Below, piece after piece: positions 25,501-34,139 of a stretch of DNA of 64,000 nucleotides. Source of the DNA: Kribbella italica (GTDB lineage: Bacteria > Actinomycetota > Actinomycetes > Propionibacteriales > Kribbellaceae); assembly GCF_014205135.1 (NCBI RefSeq), contig NZ_JACHMY010000001.1:2914001-2978000 (forward strand). Direction: 5' to 3'. Within the stretch, counting starts at the first letter, position 1; the number at the start of each line of letters is the position of its first letter. The notes below the pieces were generated by a model that was not told the origin of the DNA, ran no database searches, and saw only the letters and a list, made by a program, of their open reading frames with translations. The position numbers and the translations under genes were made by a program.

Positions 25501-27970
25501 TCCCGTCCTCGGGATCGGTGACGGTCACCTTGTACTTGATGGTGTCGCCGAAGTCGAAGAAGCCGCCGTCGACCGGCGCCTCGATCGAGATGGTCGGCGC
25601 CGTGTTGCCCGACGTGATCGAGCGGTTCGACACCGCCGTACGACCATCGCCGTCGGTCACCGTCAACCGGGCCGTGAAGACCCCGGCCGTCGTGTAGGTG
25701 TACGTCGGCTTGGCCTCGGTCGAGTCCGTCGTCCCGTTGCCGTCGAAGTCCCACGCCAGCGTGATCGGTTGCCCGTCGGGATCACGCGATCCCGTGCTGT
25801 CGAAGGCGACCGTCAACGGTGCCGGGCCGGACGTCTTGTCCGTGGTGAACTGCGCGATCGGCGCGCGGTTGCCTTGGACGTAGTCGATCCGGTAGACGCC
25901 GGAGTCGGCGTTGTTGCCGCCGAACCCGCTCCCCCACTCGATCACGTACAGCGCGCCGTCCGGACCGAACTGCAGCGCGTGCGGGCGGATGAAGTTCAGC
26001 TTGCCGAGCATCCGCGACACGTCGGTGACCTTCGAGCGGTCGTCGTCGAGCTGCACCGAGAACAACCGGCTGTCGTTCCAGTCGGCGAAGACCGCCTTGC
26101 CGTCGAAGTACTGCGGCCACTTGCGGTCGGAGTCGCTGTCCGGGTCGAACTGGTACGCACCACTGGTCATCGGCGCGCCACTGCCACCGATCTCCGGTAC
26201 GCCGGTCGTCGACTTGCCCATCCACAGGCTGGCCGGGATGGCCGGCGGCAGCTGGGTGATACCGGTGTTGTTCGGCGAGTTGTTCACCGGCGCCGCGCAG
26301 TTGAACGTCGCGCCCGAGGTCCCGGTGGCGAAGTCGTGGTCGTTGTACGGCGTGTTGTTGCCGACGCAGTACGGCCAGCCGTAGAAGCCCGGCTTGTCCA
26401 GGATGTCCCACTCGACCCGGCCGTCCGGGCCACGGGTCGGCGAGACCTGCCCGGCGTCCGGACCGTAGTCCGCGACGAACAGGTGGTTGGTGGTCGGGTC
26501 GATCCCGATCCGGAACGGGTTGCGGAAGCCCATCGCGTAGATCTCGGGCCGCGTCTTCGCCGTACCGGCCGGGAACAGGTTGCCGTCGGGAACGGTGTAC
26601 GAGCCGTCGGCCTCGATGTGGATCCGCAGGACCTTGCCGTTCAGGTTGTTGCTGTTGGCACTGCTGCGCTGGGAGTCCCAGGCGGCGCGGCCGGCCCGCT
26701 CGTCGATCGGCGAGTAGCCGTCGGAGTCGAACGGGTTGCTGTTGTCACCGGTCGCGACGAACAGGTTGCCATTGTTGTCGAACTCCAGCGCACCACCGGC
26801 GTGACAGCACTGGTCGCGCTGGGTGTCGATGCGGATGACCTGTTTCTCGCTGGCCAGGTCGAGGGTGTCACCGTTCACCTTGAACCTGGAAACCCGGTCG
26901 AACGGCTCGGCGCCGGCCGGTGAGTAGTACAGGTAGAGGAAGCCGTTGGTGTCGAAGGCCGGGTCGAGCGCGATGCCGAGCAGGCCGAACTCCTGACCGG
27001 TGTAGACGTTCAGCGTCCCGGCGGTGACCACCGAGCCGTCGGTCTTGACGATCTTCACGGCGCCGTTGCGGTCGATGTAGAAGACCCGGCCGTCTTTGGC
27101 GATGGTCAGTTCCATCGGGTTCGACGTGTCGTCGTCGAGGGCGACCTTCTGGTAGCTGTCGCTCAGCGAGGCGCCGCAGTCGGCCGGCTGGACGCCCGCC
27201 GCGGTCTTGAGGCCGCCGAGCAGGTGCTCGCGGAAGACCGGGTCGGCGTACGACTCGATCGTGTGGCCCATGCCGGTGTACCACGCGCGGCCGCCGTCGT
27301 AGTCCTGGCACCACGCGATCGGGTGCTCGGCGCCCATGTTGCCGCCGGTGTACGACGACTCGTCCATGGAGGCGAGCACGTGCACGGTGTCGCGCGGGTT
27401 GGTCCGGTAGTTGTACCACTCGTCGGTGCGGTTCCAGGTCGTCGGCGCGTTCGCCGTCGACGGGTGTGCATGGTCCTCCACCTTGACGTTCGCGTTCGGC
27501 GTTCCGGGCGGGTGGCTGTCGAAGTACGAGCCGACCAGCTTGCCGTACCAGGGCCACTCGTACTCGGTGTCCGAGGCCGCGTGCACGCCGGCGTACCCGC
27601 CGCCGCCCTGGATGTAGCGCTCGAACGCGGCCTGCTGGTCGGCGTTCAGCACGTCACCGGTGGTCGACATCCAGATGACCACCTCGTACTTGGCCAGCTC
27701 GGTGTCGTTGAACATCGCCGCGTCCTCGGTCGCGGTGACGGTGAAGTTGTTCGCGGCCGCCAGGTCCTTCACGGCCTGGATCCCGGCCGGGATCGAGTCG
27801 TGCCGGAACCCGGCGGTCTTGCTGAAGATCAGTGCGTTGAACGTCTCGTCCCCGTGGCCCGGGTGGGCCCGCGCGGGAACGGCGCTGAGCGGAATCGCCA
27901 AGGCGGCGATCAGCGCCAGCAGCACGGCACGGACAACCGTGCCGTGCAAGCGCCTGCGTAGCTGGTGCAT
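22577..27970 (-). CDS. giant secreted ThuA / sugar-dehydrogenase / PKD / CBM protein
   Basis: A 1797-aa secreted protein. The signal peptide ends near VPARAH (about 36). ThuA-like domain at about 45-265 (IFSKTAGFRHDSIPAGIQAV, GGGYAGVHAASD). Then a sorbosone/glucose dehydrogenase beta-propeller to about 640 (QCCHAGGALEFDNNGNLFVA, FRIGIDPTTNHLFVADYGPD). PKD domain, CBM6-like domain (YFNETGGPGATPGVQVEDTG, WWGWKPTNLTGI), second PKD, two DUF1349-like lectin folds, an Ig/OmpL47-type part and a C-terminal FIMAH helix domain. This modular architecture is known in actinobacteria. It likely binds and oxidises carbohydrate outside the cell; cofactor and substrate are unproven. AAGGAG precedes the ATG. 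Confidence 0.87.
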   Translation of the reverse strand: MHQLRRRLHGTVVRAVLLALIAALAIPLSAVPARAHPGHGDETFNALIFSKTAGFRHDSIPAGIQAVKDLAAANNFTVTATEDAAMFNDTELAKYEVVIWMSTTGDVLNADQQAAFERYIQGGGGYAGVHAASDTEYEWPWYGKLVGSYFDSHPPGTPNANVKVEDHAHPSTANAPTTWNRTDEWYNYRTNPRDTVHVLASMDESSYTGGNMGAEHPIAWCQDYDGGRAWYTGMGHTIESYADPVFREHLLGGLKTAAGVQPADCGASLSDSYQKVALDDDTSNPMELTIAKDGRVFYIDRNGAVKIVKTDGSVVTAGTLNVYTGQEFGLLGIALDPAFDTNGFLYLYYSPAGAEPFDRVSRFKVNGDTLDLASEKQVIRIDTQRDQCCHAGGALEFDNNGNLFVATGDNSNPFDSDGYSPIDERAGRAAWDSQRSSANSNNLNGKVLRIHIEADGSYTVPDGNLFPAGTAKTRPEIYAMGFRNPFRIGIDPTTNHLFVADYGPDAGQVSPTRGPDGRVEWDILDKPGFYGWPYCVGNNTPYNDHDFATGTSGATFNCAAPVNNSPNNTGITQLPPAIPASLWMGKSTTGVPEIGGSGAPMTSGAYQFDPDSDSDRKWPQYFDGKAVFADWNDSRLFSVQLDDDRSKVTDVSRMLGKLNFIRPHALQFGPDGALYVIEWGSGFGGNNADSGVYRIDYVQGNRAPIAQFTTDKTSGPAPLTVAFDSTGSRDPDGQPITLAWDFDGNGTTDSTEAKPTYTYTTAGVFTARLTVTDGDGRTAVSNRSITSGNTAPTISIEAPVDGGFFDFGDTIKYKVTVTDPEDGTVNCQDVITQPALGHDEHAHGYEQYRGCEGTFPLPGDEGHVGANIFGIVTVKYTDKGAPGTGAITTEKVVQLQPKTREAEYFNETGGPGATPGVQVEDTGDTAGGGKNIGFIEDGDWWGWKPTNLTGIDRIELRAASPDAGATVEVRQGSPTDGAIVATIQVTPTGAWQTYGNFSAAVSGASLTSGPLYFVKTTGQLNVNWVKFIGKGVTDNQRPAVTATASVLQGKAPLKVDFTSSATDPEGDLPLSYAWSFGDGATGTGQNPSHTYTAAGTHTATVTVTDARGAKGTAKLTIKVDTPAPPTCLTGRSDGFEGTTLDTGLWSEVVRGNQELSVAGGNLVLPLTATDIYGTGNTGTPNIVLQPLPAGAWQATAKLTLPARLAYQQAGLIVYGDDDNYAKMVLQGRSTGAPSAADRIFQFIREEAGTPNEVAASNTANLGATYPDTVWVRFTSDGANLKAAYSADGATFTEMSETKQLAGISNPRIGLFGLANRTEALPLAAQFDYFSITPDDTAEVPTPDDEFTGTTLDACRWSAIVRPDPAAYRVTGGAVEIDTSNGDIYQGTATNPKNLLLQPAPDGDWTIETKVDGSAFNEAYQQGGLMVYGDDANYVKLDYLTSNAPGSAVTRGIELRSEVNNAVVSPQPNAPAPTQGVWHLRLAKSGTTFTGSYSADGLAWTALPAVTNPALASANFGIYAFGVDQVASKTAKFDYFKIVRDTVAPQVSLSLNPSAPSGLNGWWTDAVVATAMATDNQPGQVYLEQKVGDGDWSEYTAPVSFGTDGTHTLQVRASDTAGNVSAPESVTVKVDRTAPKSTVTGLASGGKLGVASTVAVSATATDALSGLAGVTLKVDGKALPAGGKLDGVALGLGAHELAATATDKAGNTSITKVPFTVVASYAEAQKLVERYRVARTLPLATATVMKVQLALAEQAQRKGLKIVATVALDLYLKQAKTVRDVPARTLLTAVGQDLRKKI

Positions 27971-28069
27971 GAGGGTGCTCCTTATGGGTCGGATAAGGTG
28001 CGCGCTCCATCGGTTTCCGGGGCGGGTCCCCGGGCGTCGGCCCTGGTACAGCTACTTACTTCAGGTGCG

Positions 28070-29230
28070 TCAGCGGACGCCGAGCAGGTGGTCCATCGCC
28101 AGCTGGTCGAGCTTCTCGAAGCCGAGGCCACGAGCCGCCAGCGCTTCGGGGTCGTAGGTTGCCTTGCGCAACTCGTCGAGGGACTCGCCCGCGCCGAGCG
28201 TCGGCTGGGACAGGTCCCCGACCCGTGCGGCGGCCAAGGCCTCGTGGACCTCGGGGTCGGCCCGGAACGCGGCGACCTTCTCGCGCAGGATCAGGTAGTT
28301 GCGCATGCAGCCGCGCGCGGTCTCCCAGACGCCGTCCAGGTTCTCCGTGCGCGGCGGCTTGTAGTCGAAGTGGACGTAGCCGTCGTACCCGGGTTGGCCT
28401 TCGGCCCCCTGCAGTACGTCGACGGTCCAGAAGGCCTCGCGCAGGTTGCCGGCGCCGAAGCGCAGGTCCTGGTCGAACCGCGGCCCGTGCTGCCCGTTCA
28501 GGTCGATGTGGAACAGCTTGCCGTGCCACAGCGCCTGGGCGATGCCGTGCGCGTAGTTCAGGCCGGCCATCTGCTCGTGCCCGACCTCGGGGTTGATCCC
28601 GACCAGCTCCGGGTGCTCGAGGTCGTTGATGAAGGCAAGGGCGTGCCCGATGGTCGGCAGCAGGATGTCGCCGCGCGGCTCGTTCGGCTTCGGCTCCAGC
28701 GCGAACCGCAGGTCGTAGCCCTGCTCACGCACGTACGTCGTGAGCAGGTCCATCGACTCCTTGTACCGGTCCATCGCGGCCCGGACGTCCTTCGAACCGC
28801 CGGACTCCGAGCCTTCGCGACCGCCCCACAGCACGTACGTCGTGGCGCCCAGCTCGGCGGCCAGGTCGACGTTGCGCAAGATCTTGGCCAGCGCGTACCG
28901 GCGGACGTCGCGGTCGTTGGCGGTCAGGCCGCCGTCCTTGAAGACCGGGTGGGCGAACAGGTTTGTGGTGGCCATCTCGACCACCAGGCCGGTGTCGGCC
29001 AGTGCCTTGCCGAACCGGGCGAGCACCGCCTGGCGCTGCGCGTCGTCCGGGACCAGGTCGTCGTCGTGGAAGGAGACGGCGGCGGCACCCAGCTCGGCGA
29101 GCTTCTCGACCGCCAGCACCGGGTCGAGCGGCGCGCGGACCGCCGTACCGAAGACGTCGACACCTTCCCAGCCGACCGTCCACAGACCGAACGAGAACTT
29201 GTCGGCCTTGGTCGGTTCGTATGCGTTCAT
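28070..29230 (-). CDS. xylA: xylose isomerase
   Basis: A 386-aa cytoplasmic enzyme that converts D-xylose to D-xylulose, and glucose to fructose, using two divalent metals. Signatures: [11 protein letters not shown] with the catalytic His, [23 protein letters not shown] with metal-binding Glu, [13 protein letters not shown], and [20 protein letters not shown]. The length matches actinobacterial XylA (about 385-390). Its ATG overlaps the upstream oxidoreductase stop (ATGA). It is the downstream gene of the transporter cluster; no xylulokinase gene occurs in this window. Confidence 0.96.
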   Translation of the reverse strand: MNAYEPTKADKFSFGLWTVGWEGVDVFGTAVRAPLDPVLAVEKLAELGAAAVSFHDDDLVPDDAQRQAVLARFGKALADTGLVVEMATTNLFAHPVFKDGGLTANDRDVRRYALAKILRNVDLAAELGATTYVLWGGREGSESGGSKDVRAAMDRYKESMDLLTTYVREQGYDLRFALEPKPNEPRGDILLPTIGHALAFINDLEHPELVGINPEVGHEQMAGLNYAHGIAQALWHGKLFHIDLNGQHGPRFDQDLRFGAGNLREAFWTVDVLQGAEGQPGYDGYVHFDYKPPRTENLDGVWETARGCMRNYLILREKVAAFRADPEVHEALAAARVGDLSQPTLGAGESLDELRKATYDPEALAARGLGFEKLDQLAMDHLLGVR

Positions 29231-30390
29231 TCAGGAATCTCCTGCCATTGTCGGGAGGCCGAGCTGTCTTCCACGGCCGCGAGGACGCGCTGGACCTGCA
29301 GGCCGTCGGCGAACGACGGCTCCGGGTCCTTGCCCTCGGCAATCGCCGTGACCAGGTCGACCACTTGGTGGGTGAAGCCGTGCTCGTAGCCGAGCAGGTG
29401 GCCCGGGGGCCACCAGGCGGCGACGTACGGGTGGGTCGGTTCGGTGGCGAGGATGCGCCGGAATCCGGCCGTCTCGGCGTCCTCGGTCGCGTCGTAGTAG
29501 TGCAGGAGGTTCAGGTCCTCGAAGTCGAAGGCCAGGCTGCCCAACGAGCCGTTGATCTCGATCCGGATCGCGTTCTTGCGGCCGGTGGCGAACCGGGTCG
29601 CTTCGAAGACGCCGAGCGCACCGCTACGGAAGTTCGCGATGAACACCGCGGCGTCGTCGACCGTCACCGGGCCGCGCTCGGCGCTCGCCGTACCGGACAG
29701 GCCGCTGTGCGCCTCGGCCTTGGGACGCTCCTTGACGAACGTCTCCAGCCGGCCGCTCACCTCGGCGATCCGGTCGCCGGTGATGAACTGGGTCAGGTCG
29801 ACGATGTGCGCGCCGATGTCACCGAGCGCGCCCGAGCCGGCCTTCTCCTTGTCCAGGCGCCACGACAGCGGCGCCTCCGGATCGGCGATCCAGTCCTGCA
29901 GGTACTGCGCCCGGACGTGCCGGACGGTGCCGAGCTTGCCCTCGGCCACGAGTTTGCGGGCCAGCGCGATCGCCGGGACCCGCCGGTAGGTGAACCCGAC
30001 CATCGACCTGATCCCGCCGGCCGCCGCCTTCGCCGCCGCGGCGGCCATCGCCTCGGCTTCGGCGACGGTGTTGGCCAGCGGCTTCTCGCAGAGCACGTGC
30101 TTGCCGGCCTCGAGCGCGGCGATCGCGATCTCGGCGTGGCTGTCGCCCGGCGTACAGACGTCGACCAGCTGGACGTCCTCACGCTGCAGCAGCGCGCGCC
30201 AGTCCGTCTCGGTCGTGCTCCAGCCGAGCTTGCCGGCTGCCGCCTGTACTGCTTCTTCGTTACGGCCGCACAGGACGTTGAGGTCCGGGTGCAGCGGCAG
30301 GTCGAAGAAGCGCGGTGCGTTGCGCCAGGCCTGCGAGTGGGCGGCCCCCATGAAGGCGTAGCCGATCAGGCCGATGCCCAGGTTCGTCAT
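29227..30390 (-). CDS. Gfo/Idh/MocA family oxidoreductase
   Basis: A 387-aa NAD(P)-dependent sugar or inositol oxidoreductase. N-terminal Rossmann fold ([18 protein letters not shown]), [20 protein letters not shown], the EKP motif in [18 protein letters not shown], and the C-terminal beta-sheet domain ([19 protein letters not shown]). The substrate is not predictable; neighbours suggest a xylose or related pentose derivative. It starts 16 bases after the binding-protein stop and overlaps xylA by four bases. Confidence 0.9.
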   Translation of the reverse strand: MTNLGIGLIGYAFMGAAHSQAWRNAPRFFDLPLHPDLNVLCGRNEEAVQAAAGKLGWSTTETDWRALLQREDVQLVDVCTPGDSHAEIAIAALEAGKHVLCEKPLANTVAEAEAMAAAAAKAAAGGIRSMVGFTYRRVPAIALARKLVAEGKLGTVRHVRAQYLQDWIADPEAPLSWRLDKEKAGSGALGDIGAHIVDLTQFITGDRIAEVSGRLETFVKERPKAEAHSGLSGTASAERGPVTVDDAAVFIANFRSGALGVFEATRFATGRKNAIRIEINGSLGSLAFDFEDLNLLHYYDATEDAETAGFRRILATEPTHPYVAAWWPPGHLLGYEHGFTHQVVDLVTAIAEGKDPEPSFADGLQVQRVLAAVEDSSASRQWQEIPE

Positions 30391-30406
30391 ACCGTGTGTC
30401 CCTTTC

Positions 30407-31459
30407 TCAGCTCTCGAAGGCAGTCGGGAGATACTGGTCCACGTTGTCCTTGGTGACGACCGGGGCGTACAGCTGGACGGTGCGCGGGACCTCGACCTCC
30501 ACCAGGTCGCCGAGGGACTTCTTCTGCACCAGCAGCCGGGCCAGGCGGACGCCGTCCGCGCCCTGGGTGGACGGGTAGATGACGGTGGCCCGCATCAGCG
30601 TGTTGCCGGCCTTGATGTCGCGCATCACGTTGGCCGAGCCGGCGCCGCCGACCACGAAGAACTCCTTGCGGCCGGAGTTCTTGATCGCGGCCATCACGCC
30701 GACGCCCTGGTCGTCGTCGTGGTTCCAGATCGCGTCGATCTTCGGCGCGGCCTGGAGCAGGTTGGCCGCGGCCTTCTCACCGGACTCGACGGTGAACTCG
30801 GCCGCGACCCGGTTGCTGACCTTCAGGCCGCAGTCGGCGAGCGCCTCCTTGAAGCCCTGGCTGCGCGCCTGGGTGAGCGGCAGCGAGTCGATGCCCGCGA
30901 TCTCGGCGACCACCGCGTCGGTCTTGCCCTTGAGTTCCTTGCAGATGTAGGTCCCGGCCGAGACGCCCATGCCCTTGTTGTCACCGAGCACGGTGGTCCG
31001 GGCCGCGAAGGTGCTGCCGAACTCACGGTCGACGTTGACCACGGTGATGCCGGCGTCCATCGCCTTGGTCGCGACCGCGGTCAGCGCGGCGCCGTCGAAC
31101 GGCAGCAGCACGATCGCGTCGACCTTCTGGTTGATGAAGGTCTCCACCTGGCTGATCTGCAGGTTCACGTCGTTGGTGCCCTCGGCCACGATCAGCTCGA
31201 CGTCGGAGAACTTCTTCGCCTCGGCCTGGGTGGCCTTGGTGATCGCGCCCATCCAGCCGTGGTCGGCGGCCGGCGCGGAGAAGCCGATCTTGACCTTCTG
31301 GCCCGGTTCGTCGTTCTTGCCACCGGCCACGGCCTGGGTGGCCCCGGTGTCGGAGGTCTTCTCGGCCTCCGGGGTGTTGCTGGTGCAGGCGATCAGCGCC
31401 AGCGAGCTCAGGCCGGCGATACCGGCAACCTTCAGGAACCGCGCGGGTCGTGCGGACAT
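30407..31459 (-). CDS. sugar ABC transporter substrate-binding lipoprotein
   Basis: A 350-aa periplasmic-type binding protein (peripla_BP_4 family). Lipobox LALIAC with Cys about 25, then VKIGFSAPAADHGWMGAITK, IVLLPFDGAALTAVATKAMD, and IDAIWNHDDDQGVGVMAAIK. It is anchored outside the membrane by lipidation and delivers sugar to the permease. Two ATG codons occur (31462 and 31459); GGAGG spacing favours 31459. The ligand (ribose, xylose or another pentose) is inferred from the xylose isomerase and oxidoreductase downstream. Confidence 0.93.
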   Translation of the reverse strand: MSARPARFLKVAGIAGLSSLALIACTSNTPEAEKTSDTGATQAVAGGKNDEPGQKVKIGFSAPAADHGWMGAITKATQAEAKKFSDVELIVAEGTNDVNLQISQVETFINQKVDAIVLLPFDGAALTAVATKAMDAGITVVNVDREFGSTFAARTTVLGDNKGMGVSAGTYICKELKGKTDAVVAEIAGIDSLPLTQARSQGFKEALADCGLKVSNRVAAEFTVESGEKAAANLLQAAPKIDAIWNHDDDQGVGVMAAIKNSGRKEFFVVGGAGSANVMRDIKAGNTLMRATVIYPSTQGADGVRLARLLVQKKSLGDLVEVEVPRTVQLYAPVVTKDNVDQYLPTAFES

Positions 31460-31503
31460 CATCGTCCTCCAATGTGCGAACTGCTCTACAGGGGTTACGA
31501 AAC

Positions 31504-32598
31504 TCATGGTGTGGTGGCGCGGGCGGCCAGGCGCTGCTGGAGGAGGACCGCGATCACGATGATCAGGCCCTTCGCCACCGACTGCGCGGAGATGCTCAGG
31601 TTGTTCAGGGTGAAGACGTTGTTCAGGGTGGTGAAGATCAGGACACCGAACACGGTGCCGACGATCGTGCCGCGGCCGCCGGACAGCAGCGTGCCGCCGA
31701 TCACCACGGCCGCGATCGCGTCCAGCTCGTACAGCTGGCCGTGGGTCGAGCTGCCGGTCGTCGTACGGGCCATCAGCATGACGGCGGCGATGCCGCAGCA
31801 CAGGCCGGCGAGCACGTAGAGCGCGACGGTGTGCCGCTGGACCTTGATGCCGGCCAGGCGGGCCGCTTCGGCGTTGCCACCGACCGCGAACGTGCGGCGG
31901 CCGAACGTGGTCCGATTGAGCAGCACCCAGCCGAGCGCGGCGACGATCACGAACATCCAGACCAGGACCGGTACGCCGATGAACGAACCACCGAACAGGT
32001 CGAGGAACGGGTTGACGGTGATGATCTGGGTCTTGCGATCGGAGATGATCTCGGCCAGACCGCGCGCTCCGGCCAGCATCGCCAGCGTCGCGATGAACGG
32101 CACGATCTTGCCGTAGGCAATGAGCAGGCCGTTCACGAGGCCACACGCGGCACCCACCAGGAGGGCCGTGGAGACCATGAAGATCATGCCGTAGTCGGCG
32201 GCCATCTGCTGGGTGGCCAGCGTGGTCGCCCAGACCGAGGCCAGCGCGAGCATCGCGCCGACCGACAGGTCGATCCCGCCACCGGTGATGACGAAGGTCA
32301 TCCCGATGCTGACCACCCCGACCACCGCGGCCAGCCGCAGGATGGTGAGCACGTTGGCGCTGGTGGCGAAGGTGTCGCCGGCCGTGATCACCCCGACGAT
32401 GCAGAGCAGCACCAGCGCGACGACGAGCCCGACGTTGCGGCCCAGGCCGGTGCGCAGGATGCTCGCCGCTCCCCCGCCGTTGCGGGGCGCGCCGGGCTGG
32501 CGGGTGGTCGACTGGGTCGACGCCGTGGCCGGTACCGCGTCCTGCACCTTGTCCCCCGCAGCTGTTGCCGTTTCCGGTCGTGCGACTTCCTCACTCAT
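31504..32598 (-). CDS. ribose/xylose-type ABC transporter permease
   Basis: A 364-aa BPD_transp_2 membrane protein with about nine or ten hydrophobic helices, including VGLVVALVLLCIVGVI, GMTFVITGGGIDLSVGAML and GTIVGTVFGVLIFTTLNN. The conserved cytoplasmic loop FAVGGNAEAARLAGIKV is typical of RbsC/XylH. The first 45 residues are a Pro/Ala-rich tail. The ATG at 32598 shares one base with the ATPase stop (TGATG). It is the only permease, expected to form a homodimer. Confidence 0.94.
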   Translation of the reverse strand: MSEEVARPETATAAGDKVQDAVPATASTQSTTRQPGAPRNGGGAASILRTGLGRNVGLVVALVLLCIVGVITAGDTFATSANVLTILRLAAVVGVVSIGMTFVITGGGIDLSVGAMLALASVWATTLATQQMAADYGMIFMVSTALLVGAACGLVNGLLIAYGKIVPFIATLAMLAGARGLAEIISDRKTQIITVNPFLDLFGGSFIGVPVLVWMFVIVAALGWVLLNRTTFGRRTFAVGGNAEAARLAGIKVQRHTVALYVLAGLCCGIAAVMLMARTTTGSSTHGQLYELDAIAAVVIGGTLLSGGRGTIVGTVFGVLIFTTLNNVFTLNNLSISAQSVAKGLIIVIAVLLQQRLAARATTP

Positions 32599-34139
32599 CA
32601 CACGGCACTTCCTTCCATCACCAGGTCGAGCACCTGGTGCTCGTCGATTTCGTGCGCGGGACCGGTGTGCACGGCCCGCCCCTCCCGCATCACCACGACC
32701 CGGTCGGCCAGACCGAGCACTTCCTCGACCTCGCTGGAGACCAGCACGATCGCGACGCCGTTCGCGGCCAGCTTGCGAACCAGCGCGTAGATCTCCGACC
32801 GCGCCCCGACATCGACTCCTCGGGTCGGTTCGTCGAGCAGCAGCACCCGGCAGTCGCGGAGCAGCCAGCGGGCCAGGACGACCTTCTGCTGGTTGCCGCC
32901 GGACAGGTTGCGGACCGGGTGCTCGACCCCAGGTGGGCGGACGTCGAGCGCCTTGGTCAGCTCCTCGGCCGCCTTCTTCTCGGCGTGCCCGTTGAGGAAC
33001 CCACCACTGGCGAACCGCTGCATGGTGGAGACCGTGATGTTCTTGTAGACCGCTTCGTCGAGCAGCAGCGCCTGGCTCTTGCGCTCCTCGGGCGCGAGCC
33101 CGACGCCGGCCTTGACCGCCGCCTGGACCCGGCCCGGGCGCAGCGTGACGCCGTCGACGCGGACCTCGCCGGTGGCGGCCTTGCGGGCGCCGTACACGGT
33201 CTCCAGTACTTCGGACCGGCCGGAGCCGACCAGTCCGGTCAGGCCCAGGATCTCGCCGGCCTTGACCTCGAAGCCGATGTCCTCGAACTCGCGCGGCCGG
33301 GACAGGCCGGTCACCTCGAGCACCGTCTGCGCGTCCTGGGGGATGGTGGCCCGGGGCGGGAAGACGTACTCGATCGAGCGGCCGGTCATCAGGCGGATCA
33401 GCTCGGACGTCGGCGTCTGGCGCGCGTCCAGGCCGGTGGCGACGGTGGCGCCGTCCTTGAGCACGGTGACCCGGTCGCCGATCTCGCGGATCTCCTCCAG
33501 CCGGTGCGAGATGTAGATGACCGCGACACCACGAGACGTCAGGTCGCGGATCACGCGGAACAGGTTGCCGACCTCCTCGGAGTCGAGCACGGCGGACGGC
33601 TCGTCCATCACGATCAGCTGCGCGTCCCGGGAGAGCGCTCTGGCCATGCTCACCACCTGCTGGCCGGCGGCCGGGAGCAGCCCGACTGTGCGGCCGACGG
33701 GGATCTCGCCGTGGCCGAGGCCCTCGAGCAGCTCGCGCGCCCTGGTGTTCGTCTCGTGCCGCCGGGTCAGCCCGAACCGGGCCGGCTCGTGGCCGAGGAA
33801 CACGTTCTCGGCGACCGTCAGGTCCGGCACCAGGTCGAGCTCCTGGTAGATCGCGGCGATGCCGAGATCGATCGCGGCGGTCGGGCTGTTCAGCGCGACC
33901 TCGTTGCCGTTGACAACGATCGTGCCTTCGTCCGGCTGGTGCGCGCCGGTCAGCACGCGGATCAGCGTCGACTTGCCGGCGCCGTTCTGGCCGAGCAGGC
34001 AGTGCACCTCCCCCCGCCGTACGTCGAGATCGACGCCGTCCAGCGCCCGGACGCCGGGAAACTCCTTCACGATCCCGGTCATCCGCAACAGTTCTTCGTC
34101 GGCCACCCCATCACCTTTCCTGGTGTTCTGACTGCTCAT
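32598..34139 (-). CDS. sugar ABC transporter ATP-binding protein (two NBDs)
   Basis: A 513-aa double ATPase of the RbsA/XylG/MglA type. The first NBD has Walker A GQNGAGKST and Walker B LIVMDEPSAVL, but its signature motif reads LLPAAGQQVVSMARA. The second has the typical altered Walker A GLVGSGRSEVLE, signature LSGGNQQKVVLARW and Walker B VLLLDEPTRGVD. The ATG at 34139 overlaps the ROK stop (ATGA); the GTG at 34106, after AGGAAAGG, may instead be the true start and gives 502 residues. It energises the permease that follows. Confidence 0.93.
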   Translation of the reverse strand: MSSQNTRKGDGVADEELLRMTGIVKEFPGVRALDGVDLDVRRGEVHCLLGQNGAGKSTLIRVLTGAHQPDEGTIVVNGNEVALNSPTAAIDLGIAAIYQELDLVPDLTVAENVFLGHEPARFGLTRRHETNTRARELLEGLGHGEIPVGRTVGLLPAAGQQVVSMARALSRDAQLIVMDEPSAVLDSEEVGNLFRVIRDLTSRGVAVIYISHRLEEIREIGDRVTVLKDGATVATGLDARQTPTSELIRLMTGRSIEYVFPPRATIPQDAQTVLEVTGLSRPREFEDIGFEVKAGEILGLTGLVGSGRSEVLETVYGARKAATGEVRVDGVTLRPGRVQAAVKAGVGLAPEERKSQALLLDEAVYKNITVSTMQRFASGGFLNGHAEKKAAEELTKALDVRPPGVEHPVRNLSGGNQQKVVLARWLLRDCRVLLLDEPTRGVDVGARSEIYALVRKLAANGVAIVLVSSEVEEVLGLADRVVVMREGRAVHTGPAHEIDEHQVLDLVMEGSAV

